Shown one piece after another: positions 1 to 12,766 of a DNA stretch of 51,122 nt. Source of the DNA: Symbiodinium natans (taxonomy: Eukaryota; Sar; Dinophyceae; Suessiales; Symbiodiniaceae). Position numbers and translations under genes: made by a program. The stretch's first letter is position 1; the number at the start of each line of letters is the position of its first letter. The stretch is taken from the NCBI GenBank assembly GCA_905221605.1, contig CAJNDS010000921.1, positions 1 through 51,122 of the forward strand, written 5' to 3'. Under the pieces are notes generated by a model. The model had not been told where the DNA came from. It made no database searches and saw only the letters and a program-made list of their open reading frames with translations.

Positions 1-82
1 ACGCACGCACGCGCGCACACACGCGCGCACACGCGCGCACACACGCACGCACGCGAACGCACGAACGCACGCGCCCACTGCG
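1..82. repeat. AC/GC-rich microsatellite
   Basis: Imperfect ACGC and ACAC units fill the left edge, alternating purine and pyrimidine, so the tract could adopt Z-DNA. It continues beyond the window edge. No coding potential. Confidence 0.85.
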
Positions 83-1317
83 CACACGCACGTCCTAACA
101 ATGTACAACGCGGGGCCCGTACGTGGTTTAGGATCTATATACATTGTCGGGAAGCCTTGGCTAAGAAGGTATTCGATGGTTCCGATATACATTGTTTCTG
201 TTGGTTGGTTCAGGTGTTCAGAGTTTGAGTTTGCTGGTAGAGGTGCGATTCGGCCAGTTCTAAGTAGACAAGGCTGTCTCTATTGAAATTGAAATACCCG
301 ATCCTGCGGGAAGAGATCGATGTGTGTGTGGGTGTGGGGCAGGGAGAGGGTCGGAGGCTGCCGCTGCGCTGGGTGTCCGAGTGGGATGCTGGGCCGGTGT
401 CCCGTTGGTGTTGATCTGAGTGACGGGCTCTGTGTTTCTCGTACTGTAAAATGCTGCCGGAATCTACAACTCGGTCTGAACAGGCTTGATGTTCTGCACA
501 TGTCCGTTTCCCAAACTTCAATGTCGGCTGAAGACTCCTTTGAATTACGCGCGTCCCAGCCCCAGAGAAGATTTGGAAAAGCTTGGAAGTTCGAACAGGT
601 CAGCACAATGATAAGCATAGGCATGGAAGAGACTGAAAGCAAAACCTGAGAAGGCCGTCAGAGAATATCGCGATTCGGAAGCTCTCTTTCCCTCCTTGCC
701 TGATGTCACCCTACTGGCTCTTTACCCCCCCAACTCCCGAACCTCTCGTAAATCGGTTTCATCCCGGAAACTCCCTAGTCCCTGACTGCAGATGTCCTGG
801 AGCGGCAAGCACATCACCCATGAAAAAGACCCATTCCGGACCCCCAGCGTGGCCCCTGTATTTCATCCTGTAGAACAGGTTGACAAGGGGCATGTCCAGG
901 GATCCAAATCAGAGATCATGCATCGTCAGGTGACATCGCGGCCCTACCTCCAGCGGCAAAGAGCGCAAGTGATGCCTCAACGATGGCGAGCAACGCTGCG
1001 AAGGCTCGGCAAGCGACTGATCGTCGTCCATTAGCTCATGCTGCGGTGGTGGGAGGTATGCCTGTGAGGCAGACGCGCTTTTGCTGATGAAAAAGATTGA
1101 AAAAGCATTGCACACGCAGGCCGAGGACGAAGCGAGTCAGTCTGGCAACTTGGTTGAATGGTGAAACTCAACGAACCCAAGGCACTTCTGCGAGTGAGTC
1201 TGCTGTTGGTTGTCCGACTTCTCACAGAACGATCAAGCAAACTGTTAAGGACTTGTAGTAGACGGGCGGTCTCCGGCGGCTCGTCTGCGAAACGAGCGTT
1301 TTGAGTTGAAACACTGG
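83..1317. other. Stretch with no recognisable gene
   Basis: Only short overlapping frames on both strands are open here, and none resembles a known family. Small undetected exons cannot be excluded. It probably holds intergenic sequence or introns 5' of the nucleotidyltransferase gene. Confidence 0.4.
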
Positions 1318-1443
1318 CAGATGCAGAGAGAGAATCTGATCAGGATGCTGCTGCTCCGCCGCTTCTTGCAAGCATCTGCGACTCCATCGTTGCCGACGAA
1401 AGCTTCCGTGACCAGACTGCAAGGCTTGGATCCCGCAGGGCAA
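1318..1443 (+). CDS. Candidate exon, unknown protein
   Basis: A stop-free frame reads through LASICDSIVADESFRDQTAR and ends in RRAIGG immediately before a GTGTGT donor-like sequence. The composition (mixed charged and aliphatic, few cysteines) is more protein-like than the other frames. It lies on the same strand and just upstream of the nucleotidyltransferase core, so it may be a 5' exon of that gene. A second possible exon (SALESFRRHADALSNV, about 1594-1643) lies between them. No domain is recognised and the boundaries are uncertain. Confidence 0.3.
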
Positions 1444-1741
1444 TTGGGGGTGTGTAAATTACAAACTTTAATGAGATGCCCGCACTTTCCTTTGCATGCA
1501 AGGCGAGAAGTGTCCCAACCTCAACGGCCGGAGATGACGCTGACGTGTGGTGTTGACCTCGTGCTTCACCTTCCAATGACACGCTGCAAGGCTCAAAGTG
1601 CCTTGGAGAGCTTCAGAAGGCACGCGGATGCACTTTCCAACGTTTGTTTTGACTCTTCTCGATCCCCGCCGTCAAAGCCTAAGGGCCTAAACGCCGAAGA
1701 CCCTCAACAGCCCTGAGCCTTCGTCCCGAAAGCCGCCACAG

Positions 1742-3189
1742 GCATGCCAGGAAGCCTTCTCGGGGCCGGAGTTCCAGATGAAGCCTTTCGATTGGTGCCC
1801 GGACCCCGTGCTCACGACCTTCGGCTCCACGGTGCAGGAGAAATGGGACTATGGTTGGCCATTTGTTGGCTATTCTTCTCTATGGGTTGGTTCTGGGATG
1901 ATGTGCAAGCAGGGTGCTGCAAGCTTAGCAAGTTTTTTGCTTGTTGTTGTTGTCTGTTGGTCTCTGGCAGGGCACGGCCATCAAGACGTCAGACCTGGAT
2001 GTCCGCTTGTCCTTCGAGCAGTTTGAAGTGAGAGATAAGGCCTGTCGATCTGTCCAAGACTTGCTGCAGCGACAACTGTCCAGCCAGGAAAGACAGGTCC
2101 TCTATCTAACCACGCTCTCGAAGCTTCATGGTGCTGCTTTTGAACTGGATCGGCTGATTGCCACTGTGCGATGGCTGCACTATTCAGCAGGAAGAAGCCC
2201 GGCAATGTGTGCGAATACCTTGAGAACTTGAGAACGAACGGGGGGGGGGGGGGGGGGCAGGTCAAGATGGATGCGCTACTGGCTGAGTCTTTGGTTCGTT
2301 GCAGGCAAGCTTGCCGCTGCTGCGCCTGTGGTACCGCCACCTTCAAGTGGACATCACCATGGGACTCACAGAAGAGTTGGAGGTGGAGATTCTTGCGGCC
2401 AGTTCCACCACTCCTTATCTAGCAGCATTCTCGATGCTCGTGTGTGAGATTTCAGAGTACTCATGATTTGTGCCTCAGAGTTTGCACAACATCACAACAC
2501 GGGCAGCTTGCCAAGAGCGCTTCACGGGCTTAAGCACGTGTGTAGTCAGGGGACATCAGGGGAGCATAGCCAGAACTTGGAAGTTGCAGAGGTGGACAAG
2601 TTCTTGGCGACAGTCTTGGACGCGGCAGTGCCTGCCGCTCGTAGCATGGTCTGCTTGGCCAAGGCTCCTGGGATCCAAAAACCCAGCGGCAGCTGGCGGT
2701 CCGAGGGTACAAGACAAGGGGGGGCACGTCGGAATATGCCCAGATGATTCTTTGTTATCCGCGTTGCGCTCCCCGGGCTGGCCTGATATTGATGGCTTTG
2801 CATGGGTGGTGCTTGTGTTATCGGCATTTGGCCGCTCTTCTCCAACTCTATGACTCTATTCGTCTTTGTTTTATGGGCACCTACACTTCCGTGACTTCCA
2901 CACCTGCATGTCAACCGGTGATGAAGGCGAGGTGGCGATTAGCCTCAACTCTCAGACCTTCTAGGGCCTTGCTTTCGTTTTTGATTTATTGCTGCCCCCA
3001 CCGGACTGGCCAAGCTCTTTGGCTAGACTCGGCTAGATTCCAGACTCTCTGAGCGCCGTTGACGTGGCATAGTGTGGGAGCACCATCTGTCTCACAAGCG
3101 GTCCCTTTGGCTGGCAGATTCTGGCAGGCATTCGCCAAAACTAACGACGTGCTCAATGCCTACTCGGGCTACCTGAATGCTGTGTCGTG
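1742..3189 (+). CDS. Noncanonical poly(A) polymerase / TUTase-type nucleotidyltransferase (multi-exon, partial model)
   Basis: This is a DNA-polymerase-beta-superfamily nucleotidyltransferase of the TRF4/PAPD or TUTase kind, a family that adds A or U tails to RNA. Exon 1742-1831 ends in LTTFGST. A GT-AG intron (1832-1970) joins it in phase 0 to exon 1971-2096, giving FGSTGTAIKTSDLDV, the glycine-serine motif plus the paired Asp residues. A second GT-AG intron (2097-2304) leads in phase 0 to an exon with LPLLRLWYRHLQVDITM, which supplies the third catalytic Asp. Further helices match the central domain: AVPAARSMVCLAKAPGI near 2626-2676 and NDVLNAYSGYLNAVSW near 3142-3189. The 5' end, the boundaries of exons 4-5 and the 3' end are unresolved. 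Substrate and tail type cannot be told from the sequence. Family call is good; exact subfamily is not. Confidence 0.68.
2240..2257. repeat. Poly-G run (18 G)
   Basis: An uninterrupted G homopolymer inside intron 2 of the nucleotidyltransferase gene. One of several long G/C runs in the window, all in non-coding positions. Confidence 0.9.
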
Positions 3190-5150
3190 GGTCTGTCTTT
3201 GTATCGCTTTCCTCAAAGAGGCGCGGTCATCACATGTGGCGCGTGCAACGGTTCGTGGAGTAGTGAATGAAGAATTCTTGGTAGGAGTACGATGACGCCC
3301 TTCAAGCCGTCCCTCTTGAAGTTGGTACCTTCTCCAGGCAGATCCGAGTCATGCGTGGCAGACATGACACCACGAGATGGCTTGCGGGAGGTTCCTGCAC
3401 TTTGTTGCCAAATGCTGCCGGCGCCGGCGGCACATCTCCTTCAAATCGAAAGGCTCCAAAAGGCCTCAGCAAGGCCGAACCGCGCCCTTTGGCAACCAAA
3501 GTTGTGTTCAGCACTCTAAAGCTCACTGTAGGCTATGTTGCCAAACATGGCATGTGGCTGCCTGTACATGTGAGACATGATTAACAGCCCCTTGAGAATT
3601 AATGAGAAGCACCTCCCCAATGTGCAATTGTGCAATTTTCTCGATAAAGCGATAAGAGTGAAGTAGTTTGACAACGTTCAGGAGATGTCAGACTCGTCTC
3701 CATGCTCGATAAAGAAGCCAACAAATACTGTAGCGATGTTCAGGGACATCTACTTGGGTTTGCACGTGCTAGCTCGTGGAGTTGTGCACCTATGAATCTT
3801 ACTGTACCCCTGAGGCAATGTTTGTTCATCGAGCATCCGACACTTCCAAACAGGCCCCCGATCTGGGTGCACCGTTTTAAGTACTGCGAGCTGTTCGCTG
3901 TGCAGTGTGCAGTAAGTGAACTGCTGAGCATGTGGCCTTCAATCCTGCACCCTGTAGGAACTTGGCACACTGCTTGCGCCAAGACGGTTCCAAAAAGACG
4001 GTTGAAGCTTGCGAGCAAGCAGCGAAGCAAATCCAAAGCAGCTTGGTTTGCAGAGAGAAGAGAGTCTGGCAGTTCCTACCCACCCACTGCAGCTCGGAGC
4101 ATGGTCTCCCGAGGAAATCGCCCCCCCCCCCCTCCAACCTCACCCAAACCGTCCGACCGAGTTTGTAACATGGAACGTTTGAAAGCAGGCGTTCAAGGGA
4201 TGGTTTGGCACTACAAGCCACGATGGACACGAACAGAGGCAACCAACTGCGGAAACCCACAAGAGACACCTTGAACCCTGGCTTACTACACAATGCATCA
4301 TTGTCTACTGCCGAGGATGCTCCGATACAGGACACCTGGCACGTGCTCACGGTGGATGTTCACAGTCATGAGTATCTGAGTATCATGGAAAAGTCATGGA
4401 GAAGGATCCCTCGAAGCCCTCGAAGAGACGCTCCAACGCCTGCTTGGCGTCAGGCGAGCTTCATGCAGCTGCGCAAATGTACAGAACTCTCTCCATACGA
4501 ATCCTTTTCCCACAAAATGGTTTCCGCTTGTCTTAAAAACTCATTCTTAAATCGCCAGGAAGCGAAAGACCGCCGAGCCAGAGCTCCTGGAGAGAGCCTT
4601 ACATACCAGTGTCTCGAGTCGCTTAGAGTTCAACACATCTCTGTTATGAGAGACACACACTTGGGGTGCGTGGGGTAGACGTCGGATAGCCAAGGAGTTG
4701 GAGCATGGTGCCTGCAGCGCGCAGCCCACGAAAGGAGAAAAAAAGGATGTGGCCCATATGGCTTTGCTTGGCAACCTCCAAAATCAGTCGAACAGTTAGT
4801 GCAGAAGGGGTTCTTCTGTCTTGGCTTAGGCTGCTGCGACCGCGGCGCTTCGACAAGAACTTGAGCTACCACCTCAGCTTGCGAACTGTGCAAGATCCGA
4901 ACAAGAAGGAAGACTGCGCAGCTGTCGCAGTACGTAAGGTGTGAGACAAGGAGAACACTGTCGCCGTCATGTAGTAATTGTGGTTGTCCATTGCGTTTAC
5001 ATCTAAGATGAGACACTGCAGAGGGGCGGCTTGAATGCCTCCGTTACAAGTATGCAGCTTTTCGTTGAGGGGCCACAACGCAATGGTTGCATGAAATACT
5101 TCTCGGCAGATCTACAACCTGCCTCCCCGTTGTTGTTGAAAACGCATATT
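3190..5150. other. Gene-poor stretch with a 12-C run
   Basis: No domain is recognised. A possible exon (ACGRFLHFVAKCCRR, about 3378-3422) could belong to the 3' part of the nucleotidyltransferase gene. A 12-base C run lies at 4121-4132. The remaining open frames overlap on both strands and look like chance. Confidence 0.35.
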
Positions 5151-5288
5151 TGGTCCATTGCCGACTTCTTCAGGCAGCAGAAAGAAGTCCGTGGCTCAGT
5201 CTGCTGACCTGTGCCGAGCACAGCTCAATGCCCCAATGCAAGCTGCAATGCGAAATGCTACCTTTTCGACTGCACTTGAAAGATGCAG

Positions 5289-8200
5289 GCAGAAGCGTCC
5301 CTGCGCGAGACAGTGCAGAATCTGCAGGCAGGTGCAATCGGTGAGCTTAAGATGCGGGCGACAGTGCTGGTACAGTACCACCTTCACTGCCTTTACTTGA
5401 GCAGGCAGAGTTGGAGCAACAGAAGGCCTGTCGATGCCCTTTGTGTAAACGTTGCATTGTTGGACTGTGGCCAGGCATCCAGCAGCAGTACGGCCGATTC
5501 TCACCAGGCGGCAACGAAAGAACTGGCCCACTGCTCAACGTATGCTTACAGTCTTAAAGTCTTAAAGCCTTCGGTTCCGCACTTTGCGGTCTTCTTGCGC
5601 CTAACAGGAAACGACGACGCTGGAGTTGAAATCTGCAAGGGCAGATGCCGACAAGGCACGTGCCGGAGCTTTGAGCATGTGTCGGCACATTTTGGCTAGC
5701 GAAGTGGTCCAGATGTTGCAACGTGCTGCAGGTCAAAGAAGAGTTTGAAGCGCTCAAGGAGCGATTCGATGCGGCTCAGAGGACCCCAAACAACGGCACG
5801 CATCGGCACGCGGCCTGCACCTTGTGAACAAGTCACCACAAGCCGATAAGTCCTGAACGCTGTTGTGGCGCAATGTCTTGACAGGAGTGCTGAAGAGGTG
5901 GAGCTGAAGCGCTCGCAGGCAGAGGCCGCTGAGACACTTCAACTTCGTCTTAATTGCTGAAATTGTGTGATTCCTGCACCACAGGAAATGCTTGCAGCTG
6001 AGCAGCAGCGCTTGACTGGCGTATTTTGCTCAGAGAGTGTTCTTGAAACGAGCCCGCTCTTATTGCTGCCCCGTCACTGTGCGGTGAGCTTTCTCAGAGA
6101 GAGACTTGTCCTAGGTGCAGGCAGAGCTTGACGTGCACAAAGAAAGCACACGCCAGCTGCAAGCTGAACTCGATGCGCAGAAGGAAAGTCTGCAGCAAGC
6201 CGAGAGGACGGGACGACTTCGATTGGTTGTTTTCCGGCTGAGCTGGGCTTGGGAAGACTGGGAAGCTACTAAGAGAAAGAGGCTATAATGGGTAGGTTCT
6301 CGATGGATATTGACTGATATTCTCTCTGCGGGGGCTTAAAGGAGCGCGCAAGAAGTCGAGCAAAAACGATCCGCAGCTGAGGCTGGCTTGGCAAAGTCAT
6401 GCATGTTTCGTTGTTCAGGGTGAGTGCCATCTTGATCCAAGGAGCAACTTGCGGCCGAACAGCAGAAGTTGCAGACTGCTCGACTCCCGGACACCTGTTG
6501 GGCACGGTGCAGAAAAGTTCGGAAGTTCTTCATGGCGCTGCACAGGTGCAAGCCGAGCTTGATGCACAGAAGGAAAGTCTGAAGGAAGCCCAGAGGACAC
6601 TGCGGCAAGAAGCATCCCACTGGTGGAACTTATTCAGCAGCTCCCCTGATACTGGAAGGAACACACAGGAACTTGAACTCAAGCGGTCACACGCAGAGGC
6701 CTTGCGCTCTCACGTGAATTATAGTCATCATCATGCATCGCAAGTGCGCTTTGAGGCACAGCTGGCCACCCAGCAGCAACGGCTGCAGAGCGTGCGGCAC
6801 TGAGCGTGAGTTTCCAGTGAAGATGTCTCAGCAAACTCCTCACGTGAGGAGCTCCGTTTTTCCTGGCTTTGAGTGTTGTGGGAGCGCATCCCTTGTCACC
6901 GTCATTCAAGTTGAGTGTGGATCGTGGCAGGGGCAAGCCTTGTTGGGCCTAAAGTACAGTTTTGCATTGGTGTTGATTCTTAGACTCCAAAGATGCTGGA
7001 GCTTGGCAAATCCAGCGTGCAGCACAATTGTATATAATATTGTATACCTTGGTTGCAGTGATGATAGGCTAATACCGCGCCCACCTGAAACCTTTGACTT
7101 TGGTCTGAACGAGTCCTGGCGGAGGCGATGGACGAGTGCGAGATCTGGAAGCAGCAGGCCACGTCCACTCATTCCACTCATGGGCTGCTCATGCAGTTGC
7201 ACCAGTTTTGTGCTAAGGGAGGGGACGGCTGACGTTGTGCCGTTGGGTAGATGGTTTGCCTTGCCCTTATGCATACTGGTCTTGAGTCCTGGGCTTCACA
7301 GGCCACTGCAAGCAAAGACGGATCGCAAGAAACCGTGAAGAAGCTGCAAGAGACGCTGCTGGTGCAGCCCTCAAGCCAGAGGAGGCAAAGCACGAAGTTC
7401 AGATGACGGCAGATGAATTTTCTGGCACAGCTACAACTTGGACCGTAAATACTAAATTCAATGAAGTTCTCCGCCAGCTCCGAGGCCGATCTTCAGGCCG
7501 AACGCCAACGGTCTGCGCGGAGCCCAAGAACTTGTACCCGACACCGTGAACAGCGCAGGCACAAAGGGCCGCAGGCATGCCTGTCAGCACCAAGGCAACT
7601 CTCCAGCAAGAGATTGCCCTCCAGAGCTCGTGCCTGCCCTAGAAGTAGATCTAATTCTTGGGAAGCTTTGGGTTTCATACACTGAGCCCTGTGCGCCTAG
7701 GAAGCAAGCAGCAGAGGCGGGAGTCTTTGCATCACATGTCCAAGCCTTGTCGCACTGTGTTCGGCTTCTGGTTCACGTCACGGACAATGGAAGGCAACCG
7801 CCATGCAGCAGCTTCAAGATGAACTCAGGCGGGGTCCTGGCAGCGAGAGCAACAGCGGCGCAAGAACTCCCCGCCACAACTCAGCTGGGTGCCATGTTTA
7901 CCGAATGAATCATCGCGACCAGGCGACAAAAAGAGGTGCGGTGCCAAGCCTCGCTGTGATCAGCACATTGATTCAATGCAGGGACGTCGGCCTGATGCTG
8001 CTGCTCTCCCTGCACGACGCACGAATGCTGAGTTGTTCATGAGCCGATGGCTGCCAGTTTGTAGGCCGAGTTGACGATGAAGACGACAGTGCAAACGCTT
8101 CAGGCGGCCTCGCGTTGCAATGTAGGAGTCTTTAGACATCTGTGAGCACTGGGGGTATTGCTGCTGGCCTTGCGGTTAACTGAAGGCAGAGCTGCAACAA

Positions 8201-10354
8201 GAGAAGGCCGTGAACCGCGCGCAGTTGAGTTCACAGTTTACATGTTTGCAGATCTGCATCAATCAATGTACCATGAGCATGCTGGTGGGATGGAAGGCTG
8301 TTGCGCAACAGGAGATGGCTGCACGGACTGCGCATGGACCTTGGATCTACCTTGTCAGCGCTCTCGTCCATGGTGGCGCCAGTTCATACAACAAGGCACA
8401 TCCTGAGTTTGTAATAAGCTTCCCGCTCCTGAGGACTCAAGCAGCCGATGCCCAGTCCCCAAGGGGGCGATCTCGTAGCGCGTTGCGATTCTTGACCCTG
8501 ACAGCCCTGAGGTGTCAGAGGCCCGTAAGCTTCAAGATGAATTGGTGTTCCAGCCTCATCTGTTCTTAGCAAAGCTGCGACGGTGTCATGTCGAGTCCAA
8601 ATCTGCCTAATGTTCTGTGAGTTTCTATGATCTTGTTGTCTTGGCCTTCTTTTTTGGATCAGGCGCCAGCAAGCAGCCGCGCGCTCAGCTCGTGCTCGTG
8701 TCCGCAACTCCTTGTGTACATGTGAGACGCAACACTTGACATTGAGGCAGAAGTCACCCTGCGCGCAACGATGCAGAACCTTCAGGCCGAGCTGTTGGCA
8801 GCATGTGGGCTGCGTGCGTCTGGAGAAGCATTTTTCACGACAACTGAACAGCTCGCTGCTTGCTCTTCATCCCTTTGCTGTCGACCTCTCTCTCCCTCTA
8901 TCTCCCTATCTCTATCTCTGTGTCTCTGCCTCAGTCTGTGTCAACGGGTCTTGGGGCCCCGTCACAGAAAGCTTTATGGCAACTTAGTTGTTGGCTCGTA
9001 ATGTACTTAATCGTCTCGCAACGTAATTACAGTGTCGAGCCTCAAAAGGTCAGGGGATCTTAGGAGTGTGGTGGGACGGTGCAAAGGACAAGGACAAGGG
9101 ACAGAATCTACTCGTGACCCAGAAGTCATTCATGAAGCGACTTCCATCGAAGCAAGGGAACAGGATGAAGCAGGTAAGGACAGCTTGCGAAAGATCCTCT
9201 GAACTCTTCCTCCAGGATGGGGTGCATCGCCACTTTCCACTACACCGTAGGCACCTGCAACGCACCCACCTTGCACCCATACACTGAGCAAAATGCACTC
9301 AAACACGCAACCTTCGATGAAAGTGTAGCGCCGCCTTGCCTGCTGTTGTGCCTTGCGCTCTGCCCGCAACTTTCGAGGGGGTGTCTCAATGTTTGAGGGA
9401 GAGGGTTTTTTTGGTTTATGTGTTCTTATTTCTTTTGCTTTTTTGGTTTGAAGCTCGGTCCAAAACGCCTGCTCTTTCTCTTTGACCCCCTGGAGACGGC
9501 AACTTTCTTTTGGAATCCCTTTGCGTGTTCGTTGTTGTTCGACTCCCGGCTTTTCTCAACCCAAGATCCTCAACCGCACCGCAATCCCTGACCCCCAAAA
9601 AAGAGACAACCCTCGCTATCTCGTCAGGAAGAGCTGGCGCAGGAACGGGCTCGTGCGGCAGCCTTGGTGGACTTCGCAGCGCGCTGCCTCCAACGTTGCA
9701 CCCCGACAATGCAAACCGCATGCGGCCTCTCTTGGCGGCTTTCCAAGGCTGCAGAGGCTGCGTCAAAGTATGCCGCAGCGTCGCAGGTGCGCGAGGCCTT
9801 TCTCAGAGCTTGGAATGGCTTGCCACACACGCTTCCCCATGTCAAGTGACCCCGACTGCATTTTTGGCGGACAGCTTGAGACCAGCAGCTTCATGATTCC
9901 CTGGGTTTTGTCGCAAGATTCGCCAGCTTTCCTCAATGGATTGCCGCCTGCAGGCTGCCTTGCAAGAGGTTGATTCCGTGGAGTCGCAGACACGAAACAT
10001 TCGGGAGCAGATGGAGGTCGCAGATTCTCGTATCATACCCTCCACCCAGTACGAAGAAACACCCTGCGAAGTCCATGCGTCGATGCAGGCGCAGTTGTCA
10101 GAAGAAAGGCAGAGAGCACGGACCTTGGAATGTTGGGACACTACAACCTTGGAATGTACCATAATGTAAATACTTGAATCGTTTTCAATCGAGTAGTTGC
10201 ATCTGATAACACATACTGGACAGTTGTTGTGGCTGTGGTGCATTGCAAGGCGGCAAGGTTGAGTCAGAGTTCTCTGTCCAAGGCCCGAGACTTGGAGGCC
10301 AAGTACGAAGCGCTGCGAGACGCCCACGAGGCTCTGAAGAAAAGAATGGAATAG
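5289..10354 (+). CDS. Large coiled-coil protein, many small exons
   Basis: More than fifteen short stop-free segments on the plus strand, most preceded by CAG, encode Gln/Glu/Ala/Leu-rich heptad-like sequence. Examples: AEASLRETVQNLQA (5289), ETTTLELKSARADADKARA (5608), VKEEFEALKERFDAAQRT (5732), ELAQERARAAALVDFAA (about 9631), LQAALQEVDSVESQTRNIRE (about 9950), ASMQAQLSEERQRARTLE (about 10078) and KARDLEAKYEALRDAHEALK (about 10278-10340). The last frame runs into TAG at 10352-10354, which may be the true end. No motor, kinase or other head domain was found, so the product is described only as an elongated coiled-coil, perhaps structural or scaffold. Exon joins are approximate. The same kind of sequence resumes further right, so this and the next coiled-coil entry may be one gene. 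Confidence 0.6.
5732..6797 (+). repeat. Three tandem copies of a three-exon coiled-coil block
   Basis: Exon type A (QAELDAQKESLKEAQRT-like) starts near 5732, 6121 and 6546. Type B (xExELKRSxAEA-like) starts near 5885, 6343 and 6669. Type C (xxLAxEQQRLQSxR-like) starts near 5985, 6440 and 6758. The order A-B-C is kept three times with a period of roughly 320-460 bp. Introns differ in length, so exons are conserved better than introns, as expected for old internal duplication of a coiled-coil gene. Confidence 0.65.
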
Positions 10355-10848
10355 AGTAACGAGATGTAGAGACAAAGAGTGACATAAGTGAGTGTTGTTC
10401 GGGGAAGTGGTCAGAGCTCGTGCAATGCAGACCGCGGTCCGGGTCTTTGCCGAGAACGTCAGCGTCAAGCAGGAGGACCAAGTGGGCTAAGTGGGCTTCT
10501 GAATGCATCCAAAGTCGTAGTGTGGCCAGGACGCTTCGGCAAGGATGTCTCCAGCCGAAGGCAGAAATCCGTTGCCATGCACGGAATTAGACAGACCCAT
10601 CTGAAGCCGCGACAAATTGCCTGGCCATTCTTTCCAGTACATTTCAGTTCGATATATCGAGTCTACAGGATGAGGAAGATTGGCACACTTTTTCCCATCT
10701 GAAATCTCCGAAGCTCCCAAAGACGAAGTACGCGACCCATCAGATCGGGCTTTGTAAAGGCTCCATCGCAGGCCAGGCTCTGCACATGGCCATCCAAGAG
10801 GCTGGGCTCTGATGCTGTGTGTTTCTCTGTGTTTCTTGCGTTTCTCCG

Positions 10849-12766
10849 GCAGAGATGGAGAAAACCCTAAGGCTCTCGGAAAAGAGAAGCTCGTCCGGGA
10901 AGGGTTGCTGAAAGACCAGGAGCCGTGGCGGCGCTGCAGTCAGCGAATCTTCAACATGCACAACGTGTCTCATCGACTCAACTTTGCACTCGAACACCAT
11001 GGGGTGCCATGGGTGGCCTTATCTGTCCTCTTCATAGGAGCGCCTGGAAGAGACGACCAAGAGCCTGCGTGAGCAAATGCAGAAGGCCGAGCTTTCCTCC
11101 TGACTATTTTGCCTTGGAATTGACGGTGACACGGTGTGGCAGGTGCATGTAGTGGCAAGTGAGCTGGAGGCTCTCCACAGAGACTTTTCTGTTGCACATC
11201 AATGAAAGCTGGATCGTCAAATCACTCGTGCACATTCGAATAGGCGAAGGTTCAGGAATCAAAGTCCCGACTTGATGCAGCTGAAGGTGAACGCCTAGCC
11301 CTCATGGATCCGACTTGGATCTCATAACTACGGTCGTTGAGGCTTCTGTTGGGTGACTATGCTTGTGCCAGACCTATACCTACTAGATCTTCTACATCCT
11401 ACGACCATGGCTATACCACCTGCGACTCTGGGTGTAGTTGCTGAGCTGGCTCTGAGGCCGTGGAATCGTTCAGACGGTGGTGCACGAAGATGTCAGGGAT
11501 GCCTCCATGGCAGACCAGGCTCATCACCGACAAAGCAGAATTTTATTCTAACCTTAGCTGTAGTTCAAAGATGCGCAGCATGCTGCTCGCTCTGGCAGGC
11601 TCATTGAGTAAACAGCTTATTTGTCTGGCTGAACTTGGATAGAACGTGGGTCTCACTTAAGGAGAGGATTGGTATGAATAGTTTTGCATAGTGCCGTTCG
11701 TGGCGGCTTCTCCGCTGAACTTACTAGCACGTACTGGCACCTTTGCATCGTCAGGGCCTGCGGAGGCAGATCGAGTCGGCTCGCCAGGTACCTCTCAGCC
11801 ATCTTGGGATGGTTTCGGAAATTGTGTGAGTGCTTGTCGAGGGTAGAATGATCGGATTTGCAGGGATCTAGGGCTTATGAATGCTCAGGGGAGGGCTTGG
11901 TCTGCGGAGGTGGAGCTGCAGCTCGAGAGCAGAGCATCCGCTGCAAAGGCAGATCGGGTTTGGGGAGCCTTGCTGAAGTCTAAGGTGCTATACTACTTTA
12001 CTGTCACTATACTGTACTCAGACCACTTAGGGCCTAGGTTGTACGACACATGACATGCCGATGCAGTGCTGAAGTTGAAAATGTAATGTTGGGTTTGGGA
12101 GCCAAGTGGAGAGCTTCACAACGTGCCGGGATGTAATTGCACTGTCGGACCGGGCTCATCAAGATATCTCTGGGCTGGGGTGAGCGAAATCTACCAGTGC
12201 CAGGCAAGAGAGAAAAAGAGAGATGGCTTTCTTTTGTGGGGTCCCACAGTATCCAACTGGGCTCTCAGTTTTCAGTTGTCAGGCCTCGCTGGAAGAAGAG
12301 CGCTACCGTGTATGGGCCTCGAAAGAGAGAGAGCACTCACACGCGAGCGGTTTTTGTGCCAAGAAATGCTCCAAAAGCTTTGAACAAGAAGTTTGGGTGA
12401 GCCGAGGTGGAGCAGCTGAAGCAGGAATACACGCATCTGTTGCAGGGCCAGCAGGATGCTCCACAGCCATGTGCACTGGCATATACTGGCATGCTGAAAC
12501 ATATGTGTGGCCACGGCTTAATAATTTAATATGTGGCTAAAAGCAGAGATGCTGCAGCAGGACATGGTCCAGGCATCCCAAAAACACTTGGAGACGAAGC
12601 TCGAGGTGGGCCATACTTGTACAACTTGTACCATCGTGGTACCTGCTTTTTGGTTGCTGACTTCCAGGAGCTCGGCAGCCAGATGCGCGAGATGAAAGCA
12701 ACGTTTCTGGAGTCTGCACGCACAAACAAGCAGGAGAGACAGGAAGAGCCCAAAGTGGACGACTGA
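10849..12766 (+). CDS. Coiled-coil exons (continuation or second gene)
   Basis: Plus-strand segments again show heptad-like sequence: ERLEETTKSLREQMQKAE (about 11040-11093), VHVVASELEALHRDFSVAHQ (about 11142-11201), AKVQESKSRLDAAEGERLAL (about 11244), GLRRQIESARQ (about 11755), AEVEQLKQEYTHLLQGQQDA (about 12404), AEMLQQDMVQASQKHLETKL (12544) and ELGSQMREMKATFLESARTN (about 12669), ending KVDD before TGA at 12764-12766. No catalytic domain is visible. Either the continuation of the coiled-coil gene at 5.3-10.35 kb or its tandem relative. Confidence 0.5.

Noticed and set aside
5688-5697. CATTTTGGCT match to part of the dinoflagellate spliced leader
   Set aside because: Only ten bases match, inside a coiled-coil exon reading SMCRHILASEVV; expected by chance.
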